Assembly: GCA_020346805.1 (NCBI GenBank)
Contig: CP070790.1
Span: 4,009,692 to 4,022,738, forward strand
Length of the DNA: 13,047 nt
DNA from: Planctomycetota bacterium
GTDB taxonomy: Bacteria > Planctomycetota > Phycisphaerae > UBA1845 > PWPN01
Direction of reading: 5' to 3'
In this document: positions 1-6,191 of the stretch, in pieces
Position numbering within the stretch: the stretch's first letter is position 1
Layout of the letters: every line of letters begins with the position of its first letter
Program-made: the position numbers and the translations under genes
Notes under the pieces: generated by a model
Told to the model about the DNA's origin: nothing
The model's input: only the letters and a program-made list of their open reading frames with translations
The model's database searches: none

Positions 1-1099
1 GCTCCGTGGGCTTGTTGAGACCTCTGAATCGATATCTCAAAATCTCTTCGTTATCATTGACTGTCACTGCATTGTCTACTTCTATCGCACCATTCCCCGC
101 ACCACCTGGGGCTTCTATGATCGATACGATTGAAACAACCGTACCGCTGGTGGCAAACTTGATTGTGTTCCCTACGTACAGGTCTGTGTCATTAGCGCCG
201 CCGAAATCGACGGGGCCGCCCGCACCGTCGTCGACGTTAACGACGGTTACACCAGTTTGCGCACCTTCCACCGCCACATTTGAAGCTGTTTCACATGGGT
301 CGGTGGGGCAAGCTTCATCATCCCATACCCGGACCTCGGTCAACGGAGTACCTACGCTGGGACCAATCATGTACAGTGTCCCGTCCTCTCCGACGTCGAT
401 GACAGGACCGTCGGCTATAGCGCTGGGGCCATAGTCGCCGTCCTGGGCGTCTAATTTGAGTGCTCCCACTGTCGGTCCTACATAAGTCTCAACCAGGGTA
501 GTGGAGCCACCGCTGGGCAGGGTGAATTCCCATGCATATGCCGTTCGTATCGTATCAACCATACCCAGGGGCATATTGGTGCAGCCACCCAAAATATGAT
601 AATACATCATCTTGGCTGATACGATGAGGGTGTTATTCACCGGGTTGTAGCGAATACTTCCACCCGAGATTTTCCTGAATGCCCCAGGAGCGTTTGATTC
701 ACAACCAAGCAGGGCACCGTGGTAGATTTGAAAAATCTGAGAGCCGCTTCCGTTGTATTCCACAATCTTGATAGTACCATCTACACCACCGGTACCGTCG
801 AAATCACTCACCCAAGGTCCTGGCGGTGTCGATGTGCCCCAATTACCCATCACGAAGAGGCGGGCGTCGTTGGTTCCTCTGCCGGAGAAGGTCAGGGACC
901 ACGCCGCATGATCTCCTTCGGGGCTGAAGGCCGTCCAGTCGGCCAAGGGATCCCCTGCCGGATGTGTCAAATAATCTCCGGTTGTGCTCCGGATCCCATA
1001 AAACAAACCTGTGTCGAATCCATTATTGGAAGCTCCCCATGCCGGCTGGGCACACAAAAGTATCACTGCCAATGTCCAGATTGTTACCATGCTTCTCAT
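1..1099 (-). CDS. Secreted protein of unknown family, N-terminal part (C-terminus beyond window)
   Basis: I read 366 codons without a stop on the minus strand from the ATG at 1099 to the window edge, so the C-terminus is missing. The start is supported by AGGATGGG a few bases upstream and by a signal peptide: basic start (MRSM), hydrophobic stretch to about residue 19, then a likely cut after AWG (residue 22) or A23. The exported part is rich in Gly, Thr, Asp and aromatic residues, as expected of a beta-rich surface protein. Residues 24-200 contain repeated strand-like blocks (WSLTFSG, GSIRYNP, AYAWEFTLPSGG). Residues 258-275 hold a Cys-pair segment (DDEACPTDPCE), followed by a Gly/Asp-rich segment (VVNVDDGAGGPVDFGG). 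I recognise no named domain. An envelope, adhesin or substrate-binding protein is possible but not shown. It is transcribed away from the regulator, behind a leader of roughly 350 bases, and resembles the 12721 gene in signal peptide and leader architecture. Confidence 0.85.
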   Translation of the reverse strand, partial: MRSMVTIWTLAVILLCAQPAWGASNNGFDTGLFYGIRSTTGDYLTHPAGDPLADWTAFSPEGDHAAWSLTFSGRGTNDARLFVMGNWGTSTPPGPWVSDFDGTGGVDGTIKIVEYNGSGSQIFQIYHGALLGCESNAPGAFRKISGGSIRYNPVNNTLIVSAKMMYYHILGGCTNMPLGMVDTIRTAYAWEFTLPSGGSTTLVETYVGPTVGALKLDAQDGDYGPSAIADGPVIDVGEDGTLYMIGPSVGTPLTEVRVWDDEACPTDPCETASNVAVEGAQTGVTVVNVDDGAGGPVDFGGANDTDLYVGNTIKFATSGTVVSIVSIIEAPGGAGNGAIEVDNAVTVNDNEEILRYRFRGLNKPTE

Positions 1100-1132
1100 C
1101 AAAATCCCATCCTTTCTGATACTGCAATCCTT

Positions 1133-1155
1133 TTGTACAAACTGACAAATTGTCA
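1133..1155. promoter_or_regulatory. Adjacent palindromes TTGTACAA and TGACAA-A-TTGTCA
   Basis: An 8-base perfect palindrome (1133-1140) is followed two bases later by a perfect 6+6 inverted repeat with one central base (1143-1155). They sit 34-56 bases upstream of the minus-strand start at 1099. Dyads of this size are typical of dimeric repressor sites, so an operator is possible. A dyad of this length can also occur by chance in 13 kb, and no binding protein can be assigned. Confidence 0.35.
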
Positions 1156-1297
1156 CTTGGCCCGATACCTTACAATTAATCGCCATCTCTCCGTGATAGC
1201 TGAGAATAGTCTTTATCGTACTGATTACTTGTTCGAGCTCGGCCGATTTATGAAACTACTTGGAAACGGATGGCTTTTATCGGACGACTCTACACTT

Positions 1298-1327
1298 GTA
1301 GCCCGGACAAACCGGTATCCCGGCTAC
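1298..1327. repeat. Imperfect palindrome / hairpin, REP-like
   Basis: GTAGCCCGGA (1298-1307) pairs with TCCCGGCTAC (1318-1327) at 9 of 10 positions around a 10-base loop that itself contains CCGG. It is the strongest GC-rich hairpin in this intergenic region and would lie inside the untranslated leader of the 1099 gene. It is followed on the plus strand by a pyrimidine run (1328-1345). It could be a repetitive extragenic palindrome, a leader structure or a weak terminator; copy number elsewhere in the genome cannot be seen here. Confidence 0.5.
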
Positions 1328-1445
1328 CTCCCTTAATCCCCCCCTTGTTTGTATTTGTGTTGCTCCAGAACTCTGGTAAAGATGGGCTCGCTAAAGTCGA
1401 CTCAGTTCTTCCTTAAATATGTATTATCTCCCCAATTATTATTTT

Positions 1446-1474
1446 AGCCTAACAAACTTCCCGATCTATTGCAA
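1446..1474 (-). promoter_or_regulatory. Candidate promoter of the 1099 secreted-protein gene
   Basis: On the minus strand TTGCAA (1474-1469) is followed after 17 bases by TAGGCT (1451-1446), which keeps only the TA...T core of a -10 box. The -35-like hexamer is the end of TTTTACTTGCAA, also present at the much better promoter at 12301-12336. The -10 match is poor, and other AT-rich hexamers downstream (TAAAAT, GATAAT) could serve instead. Use of this site would give a leader of roughly 340 bases. Confidence 0.3.
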
Positions 1475-1582
1475 GTAAAAATTATTACAGTGTTATATTG
1501 TTTCCTTTGTTGCGCATCCCTGCCGGCTCCTGAGGTCCCATAGGGGCGATAACATGCCGATTAAAAAAGACTTAGGAATTGT

Positions 1583-1612
1583 TTAATCCCTTTAGAAACT
1601 AATTTCTATACT
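1583..1612 (+). promoter_or_regulatory. Regulator promoter with overlapping inverted repeat (candidate operator)
   Basis: TATACT (1607-1612) is a good -10 box, with a weak -35 (TTAATC, 1583-1588) 18 bases upstream. Transcription would start near 1619, leaving a leader of about 28 bases before the ATG at 1647. A perfect inverted repeat, TAGAAA-CTAA-TTTCTA (1593-1608), fills the spacer and enters the -10 box. A dimeric repressor bound there would block RNA polymerase, so autorepression by the downstream GntR/LacI regulator is a reasonable inference. Confidence 0.5.
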
Positions 1613-1646
1613 TGCATTTTGATGACGGCGCGATTATGATGAAATA

Positions 1647-2816
1647 ATGAGCATTCTGGGAAAAAACGAGAACAGATCTTCCGCTATCGGTGAGGCGGCC
1701 CCAAAGAAGCGCCCCCTCTACCGTTCTATTACCGATACGCTGCGCCAGCAACTGATGGACGGGGATCTGGCGGCCGGAGCCAGGATGCCCGCCCTGCGCG
1801 AGCTGGCCAAGAAGTTCAACGTCAGTACCATCACCATCCGCCAGGCCTTACGTGTATTGGAACAAGAGGGCCGCTTGCACTGTATTCCCGGTGTGGGTTC
1901 TTTCGTTCGCCCCACTTTACCCCGCGAGACCGCCACCGAACAGATTACCGTCGCCTTCGTTACCATAGAGATTGAGGGAGCCTATACCAGTGAGATCGCC
2001 CACAGCATTGAGGAGGAGTGTCAACAGCGCGGGTGGGGAATGCAACTCTTCAACGCCCAAGGTTTCCCCCATCTCGAGGCTCGCAACCTGTCCCGACTCG
2101 CCAAAACCGGAGCTAACGCCGCCATCATCGTGCCCGTTTCGGACAACGAGAACTTGGAGGAAATGGTCAGGCTTAAGTTAGCCGATTTTCCCTTCGTTTT
2201 GGTAGACCGGTCCATACCAGGGCTTAAGGTCGATGTGGTGGCCTCGGATCATGAAAAAGGGGCGTACATGGCCACAGATTATTTGCTGAGTCAAGGTCAT
2301 CGGAAGATATTGATGGTGGGTTATACAATCATGTCGTCGTCGATTACGGCTCGGATTCAAGGGTATGAACAGGCTTTAATTGATCACGGTTTGGAACCCC
2401 TGCGAGAATGGAAGGTCTGGATTAAAGATGAAGCCATCCTCCGCGGGTGTCGGGAACATCGTCCTTGGTTAGGTGGTTATGAGGCGGTCAAACCATTGCT
2501 TAAGAAAATTGAACCTCCGATAGCGGTATTTGCCCAAAACTCCTATAGCGGATGGGGTGTCTTCGAGGCCTGCCGCGAAATGGGATTGAACATACCGCAG
2601 GAAGTGTCGATAATATGCTTTGATGATTCCGAGTTTAAACGAGCTTTGACCCCACACATGACCGCCATCGCTCAGCGTACCTACGAAATCGGACGACTCG
2701 CCGTTGAATTACTCGAAAGCCGCCTGTCCAGGGGCAATACTGACGATCCCCAGCAGATACTGGTGGATGTGGATCTCGTCGAACGAGAGTCGGTTTCCTC
2801 GTTACTGGCTGATTGA
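1647..2816 (+). CDS. GntR-type winged-helix / LacI-type sensor transcription regulator (AraR-like architecture)
   Basis: 389-residue cytoplasmic DNA-binding regulator. Residues about 23-92 form a GntR-family winged helix (PLYRSITDTLRQQLMDG, then the helix-turn-helix around LRELAKKFNVSTITIRQALRVL and the wing GVGSF). Residues about 99-380 form a LacI/periplasmic-binding-protein sensor (ITVAFVTIE, FVLVDRSIPG, DHEKGAYMATDYLLSQGHRKI, VSIICFDDSEF). This combination is known from AraR and related sugar-responsive repressors, in which a sugar or sugar derivative releases the protein from DNA. The ligand cannot be told from sequence. The ATG at 1647 has no clear Shine-Dalgarno sequence, but the winged helix begins soon after it and no better start exists. 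The gene lies beside an oxidoreductase gene and near the oppositely transcribed glycosidase operon, so local control of that set is the likely role (inference). A 10-bp hairpin follows the stop codon directly. Confidence 0.95.
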   Translation: MSILGKNENRSSAIGEAAPKKRPLYRSITDTLRQQLMDGDLAAGARMPALRELAKKFNVSTITIRQALRVLEQEGRLHCIPGVGSFVRPTLPRETATEQITVAFVTIEIEGAYTSEIAHSIEEECQQRGWGMQLFNAQGFPHLEARNLSRLAKTGANAAIIVPVSDNENLEEMVRLKLADFPFVLVDRSIPGLKVDVVASDHEKGAYMATDYLLSQGHRKILMVGYTIMSSSITARIQGYEQALIDHGLEPLREWKVWIKDEAILRGCREHRPWLGGYEAVKPLLKKIEPPIAVFAQNSYSGWGVFEACREMGLNIPQEVSIICFDDSEFKRALTPHMTAIAQRTYEIGRLAVELLESRLSRGNTDDPQQILVDVDLVERESVSSLLAD

Positions 2817-2817
2817 T

Positions 2818-2845
2818 AGCGTAAGTTATGTTTAAAACTTGCGCT
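2818..2845 (+). terminator. Hairpin just after the regulator stop codon
   Basis: AGCGTAAGTT (2818-2827) pairs with AACTTGCGCT (2836-2845): ten pairs including one G-U, around an 8-base loop, starting two bases after the TGA. Only two T residues follow, so intrinsic termination would be weak. It may act as a partial terminator or as a 3' mRNA stabiliser. The oxidoreductase gene has its own -10 box downstream, which fits separate transcription. Confidence 0.5.
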
Positions 2846-3043
2846 TGGTGTATGGCATGGCTGAGTAAAGGGTAGTCCTATTTTTCGCAACACAATCTCA
2901 TATCTCAACCATAATGCGTATAACTATATGAACTCATTCATGATATTACCATGGTGACGTCGCCTGCCGAATTTATGTGTATACCAATGTATTTTCTGTG
3001 ATTATCCGAAGCCGTGATCCTGGTGTTCAACATGCAATAAAGC

Positions 3044-3091
3044 TATAATCGACGGTTAGGTCGGCATGAGAATGTGGACCTAGCCAAGGAG
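3044..3091 (+). promoter_or_regulatory. Promoter -10 box and ribosome binding site of the oxidoreductase gene
   Basis: A consensus -10 hexamer TATAAT lies at 3044-3049. The -35 at the expected spacing (TGGTGT, 3021-3026) is poor, so an activator or an alternative element may be needed. Transcription would start near 3056. AAGGAG (3086-3091) stands seven bases before the ATG at 3099 and fixes that start. The rest of the 282-base gap after the regulator shows no gene. Confidence 0.5.
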
Positions 3092-3098
3092 ATCAACT

Positions 3099-4433
3099 AT
3101 GCCATACAAAATCACACGCAGGAAATTTCTCGAACAATCCGGTCGCTCGGCGGTGATTGGCGGAACCTTACTGACCGGATCAACAACATCAGCCTCGGCA
3201 GGAGCAAACGCGAAGGTTACCTTGGGGTACATCGGTTGCGGCAATCGTCGCAAGCGCCTGATTCCCGCCTTTCTGCAGTTGCCGGACGTTCAGATAGCCG
3301 TTGTTTGTGACGTACATCATAAGCGCGCCCAGATCGCAGGAGAGATTGTTGAACGAAATGGGGGGGGGAAACCCGAAATCTGCGGCGACTACCGCAGAAT
3401 CCTGGATCGTCAGGATATAGACGCGATTGTGATTGCCACTCCCGAACACTGGAAGTGCCTGCCCACCATCCACGCCTGCCAGGCCGGCAAGGACGTCTAC
3501 GTCGAGAAACCGCTGGCCCGGACCATCGGTGAGGGCCAAATCATGATAAAGGCGGCCCGCAAATACGACCGCATTGTTATGATCGGAACTCAGCAGCGGA
3601 ACATGCTGTGCTACCACGATGCGGTAAAATACATCCACTCGGGCAAACTCGGCAAAATCAGCGCAGTGAGGGCATGGAATTTCGAAAATCATGCCCCGCA
3701 GGGTTACGGCAATCACCCGGATCAGGAACCACCCCCCGAACTCGATTGGAATATGTGGCTGGGACCGGCCCCCCAGGCCCCTTACAATCCGTGCCGATAC
3801 TATGGATTTCATTTTTATTGGGATTACGGAGGCGGATGGCAGGCCGACTGGGGAGTTCATATGTATGACATCATCCATTGGGCGATGAAAACCGATACTC
3901 CGTTGTCCGCCGCCGCTTCCGGAGGAAAATATGTCACCAAAGACAGAGTGGAGCTACCTGATACCTTTGAAGTGGTTTTTGAGTATCCGGGATTTATTTC
4001 CCTATACTCATTCCGTTTCGGCAACAGCCGTCTCTTCGAGGGTATGGGTTACGGGAATGCTTTTTACGGCGATAACGGGACATTGGTCATCAACCGCGAC
4101 GGCTGGCGGGTGATTCCTGAACCGACAGGCAAGTTGGATTCGCAGGGTAAAATGATCATGCGCACTGAGGCGGTATCCGGTCCCGGTTCGCCGCGGGCTC
4201 CCGAACACCAGGGTAAATTTATTGAAGCGGTTAAGGCCCATAAGAAACCTGAAATGGCCGACGTCGAAATGGGTCACCGCTCGACTATCCCCGGACACCT
4301 GGCCAATATCTCCTATCGCGTCGGCCGAAAAGTCTACTGGGACGCCGAAAAAGAGGTGTTCAAAAACGATCCCCAGGCCAATAAATTGATAATGCCCGAT
4401 ACCTACCGCAGGCCCTGGATGCTGGAAGTTTAG
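3099..4433 (+). CDS. Tat-exported Gfo/Idh/MocA-family oxidoreductase
   Basis: 444-residue NAD(P)-dependent oxidoreductase-fold protein with an export signal. Residues 1-35 are a twin-arginine leader (ITRRKFLEQSGR, then a hydrophobic Ala/Gly/Thr stretch), which implies folding with cofactor before Tat export. The Rossmann motif is GYIGCGNRRKR (43-53), followed by CDVHHKRA at the second strand and VYVEKPLA (133-140), the family's EKP signature. The C-terminal part carries WNMWLGPAPQ (217-226) and the block WDYGGGWQADWGVHMYD (241-257), typical of secreted planctomycete-type members whose substrates are mostly unknown. GH109 glycosidases share this fold, but I do not see their usual YPTHG-type segment. 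A nine-G run codes for NGGG (87-90). Spacing and orientation make it the regulator's neighbour rather than a coupled cistron. It probably oxidises or epimerises a sugar in the periplasm (inference). Confidence 0.93.
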   Translation: MPYKITRRKFLEQSGRSAVIGGTLLTGSTTSASAGANAKVTLGYIGCGNRRKRLIPAFLQLPDVQIAVVCDVHHKRAQIAGEIVERNGGGKPEICGDYRRILDRQDIDAIVIATPEHWKCLPTIHACQAGKDVYVEKPLARTIGEGQIMIKAARKYDRIVMIGTQQRNMLCYHDAVKYIHSGKLGKISAVRAWNFENHAPQGYGNHPDQEPPPELDWNMWLGPAPQAPYNPCRYYGFHFYWDYGGGWQADWGVHMYDIIHWAMKTDTPLSAAASGGKYVTKDRVELPDTFEVVFEYPGFISLYSFRFGNSRLFEGMGYGNAFYGDNGTLVINRDGWRVIPEPTGKLDSQGKMIMRTEAVSGPGSPRAPEHQGKFIEAVKAHKKPEMADVEMGHRSTIPGHLANISYRVGRKVYWDAEKEVFKNDPQANKLIMPDTYRRPWMLEV

Positions 4434-4594
4434 GGTAATTCTGCCCTTGGTGTGGCCGAGATGATCACAAATTAATTGGTAATTCACGCATTCAAGGTGG
4501 CTACATTTCATGGAGAATCGCTTAAAAAACATCGCCGTCCATAATACCAGTAAGCTGCCCGGTATCTTGGTTGAAGATAAATGCCAATTAACCA
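4434..4594. other. Convergent intergenic gap
   Basis: The oxidoreductase and the GH28 gene converge here. The only structures seen are a 5-bp inverted repeat, ATACC (4544-4548) with GGTAT (4561-4565), and a distant 8-bp one, TTAATTGG (4472-4479) with CCAATTAA (4584-4591). Read on the minus strand, the 5-bp stem is followed about 17 bases later by T6 (4524-4529). Neither is a convincing intrinsic terminator. Confidence 0.4.
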
Positions 4595-6166
4595 TTATCG
4601 TTGTGGAATTGATATCGGTTCTCCGGTGGTGACGCTGATACTTTTTGTCTCGCCCTGTAAACTTATCATGCTACTCGTAATAGTTGGTGACCACCTGCCA
4701 ATGATGAACACTTTATTGACGTCTTTCAGGACAATCATGGGATGTTCGGGTCCCATGCGCCGCCCGTAAAAGAGATCGAGCTGTAAGTTTTGAACGTCGT
4801 CGCATATCAGAGCAGGCCGATGATCCGGTTTGTTCCACCGCACATCGATATCACGGAAGGTCAGGCCGTCTACATGTCGGCAATAGAAACCGTAGGCGGG
4901 AAGAGTTCCAAACATACTGTACTCCGGATAGTTTGCGGGCCTTTCGGGAACGGATCGGGCAGCATCCTGCTTGCTTCCGTCGCCGGCATACGTGATTTTT
5001 ATATTACTCAGCGAGACGTTTTTAATGGGATGTCCGGGAAGGCCGGTGATGGATGAACCCACCGGGCCGACTTCGGTGGCAATAACGTTGCTGATGATAA
5101 CATTTTTAAATGTTCCCATGGCGGGTTTGGCCATGTTTTCCCGGAAAGGGCGGGCCCGGTTGCCCAGTCTGAGGAAAATTGCTCCCCCCACCTTGTTCAT
5201 AGTGATGTTGGAGACGGTAACCCGGTCGAGCGTGCCGCCGTCGACCATTTCCAGGGCGATCCCGGCGAGATTGACATCGTGCAGGGCGCAGTTACTGATC
5301 GTGATATTTTTAAAACCACCGTTACTTTCGGTGCCGAGTTTTAACCCGTTGCAATGGGTGCTTAGCACACAATTAGTGACGGCCACATTTTTGCAAACCC
5401 GATCAGCGGTACTCTTGAGGACGATTGCGTCATCACCGGAAGTGATGGAACAGTTGGCGATACGGACGTCTTGGCAGCAATCGATGTTAATTCCATCGTT
5501 GTTGGCATTGACCTGGCTGTGTACGGTAATACCGTCGACCACCAGGTTGTCGCATGCCAGATAATGCTGCACCCACATCGGCGAGTTACGCAAAGTGATT
5601 CCTTCAAGGCGGATTTTTTGCGAGGAAACGAATCGAATCATGTAAGGCCGTTCACCATAGCGACGCTTGGGATGCTTGCGTTTGAACTTCGCCCCCTGAC
5701 CGTCTATGGCTCCCCGGCCGATGATCGCCACGTTCTGAACATTTTCGCCATAAATGAGACTCTGATAGGTATAATTATCGGTGTAGGAGCGAAAGTTCGA
5801 CACGATTCGCGGGTAGTTCTCGATATCTTTAGTCCCCAGTAATATGGCTCCGGCCTCCAGATACAGTGTTACGTTGCTTTTGAGCCGAACTGTTCCAGAC
5901 AGATATGTGCCGGGCGGGAACCAGACTGTGCCTCCGCCGGCTTGATTAGCGGCATCGATGGCCTTTTGGATTGCCTGAGTATCCTTGGTCTTGCCGTTAC
6001 CCGACGCACCGTAGTCGGTTACACGGAAAAACAATTGTTTTGATTCGGATTTTCCAGCATCCGCCGGCTTGCCCGGTCCGGGAGCCTGACTGACTCCACC
6101 AAATTGAACGCACCCGCCAGCAGCCAACGCAATTACCAGAGTGAATTTGAAAAATCTTTTGTACAT
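4595..6166 (-). CDS. GH28-family glycosidase (polygalacturonase-like), probable lipoprotein
   Basis: 523 residues. The N-terminus is a basic, hydrophobic signal ending in AAGGC, so Cys19 is a likely lipid-attachment site. Residues 49-100 are the N-terminal part of the right-handed beta-helix (VTDYGASGNGKTKDTQAIQKA, FPPGTY). The helix continues through repeated N-x-x-I-S/T-N turns to about 395. Acidic catalytic motifs of GH28 are present: NNDG (222-225) and GDD (244-246). The classical third motif GHG is replaced by HCNGLKLGTES (271-281), and RIK is absent. This variant occurs in a large bacterial GH28 clade. GH28 enzymes hydrolyse galacturonan or rhamnogalacturonan linkages, so a pectic substrate is the best guess; endo or exo action cannot be told. 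AAGGAG sits six bases before the ATG. It is the last gene of a three-gene operon, 25 bases after the Asp-box protein gene. Confidence 0.92.
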   Translation of the reverse strand: MYKRFFKFTLVIALAAGGCVQFGGVSQAPGPGKPADAGKSESKQLFFRVTDYGASGNGKTKDTQAIQKAIDAANQAGGGTVWFPPGTYLSGTVRLKSNVTLYLEAGAILLGTKDIENYPRIVSNFRSYTDNYTYQSLIYGENVQNVAIIGRGAIDGQGAKFKRKHPKRRYGERPYMIRFVSSQKIRLEGITLRNSPMWVQHYLACDNLVVDGITVHSQVNANNDGINIDCCQDVRIANCSITSGDDAIVLKSTADRVCKNVAVTNCVLSTHCNGLKLGTESNGGFKNITISNCALHDVNLAGIALEMVDGGTLDRVTVSNITMNKVGGAIFLRLGNRARPFRENMAKPAMGTFKNVIISNVIATEVGPVGSSITGLPGHPIKNVSLSNIKITYAGDGSKQDAARSVPERPANYPEYSMFGTLPAYGFYCRHVDGLTFRDIDVRWNKPDHRPALICDDVQNLQLDLFYGRRMGPEHPMIVLKDVNKVFIIGRWSPTITSSMISLQGETKSISVTTGEPISIPQR

Positions 6167-6191
6167 CTCGATCTCCTTGAATCAGGCTGAG

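Larger units (their letters stand above)
1100..1646. other. Divergent intergenic control region (547 bases)
   Basis: No convincing gene lies between the minus-strand secreted-protein gene and the plus-strand regulator. Open frames here lack ribosome binding sites or are antisense extensions of the neighbouring gene. The region holds two adjacent small palindromes (1133-1155), a stable imperfect hairpin (1298-1327), a C7 tract (1338-1344), an inverted repeat reading CCAGA-GT-TCTGG on the minus strand (1365-1376), the minus-strand TTTTACTTGCAA box (1469-1480) and the regulator promoter with an overlapping inverted repeat (1583-1612). Each is listed or discussed separately. Confidence 0.7.

Noticed and set aside
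719..1336. Long plus-strand open frame of about 205 codons
   Set aside because: It runs antisense through the well-supported minus-strand secreted-protein gene, has no ribosome binding site, and its translation lacks domain-like features.
3189..3878. Minus-strand open frame of about 229 codons opposite the oxidoreductase
   Set aside because: It is antisense to a gene with clear Rossmann, EKP and Tat motifs and shows no family features of its own.
3099..4433. GH109 alpha-N-acetylgalactosaminidase
   Set aside because: The fold and Tat signal are shared, but the characteristic YPTHG-type segment of GH109 is not visible; the protein matches the WDYGGG/DWGVH oxidoreductase type better.
4544..4565. 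Bidirectional terminator between the convergent genes
   Set aside because: The stem is only five base pairs with a 12-base loop, and no T-run follows directly on either strand.
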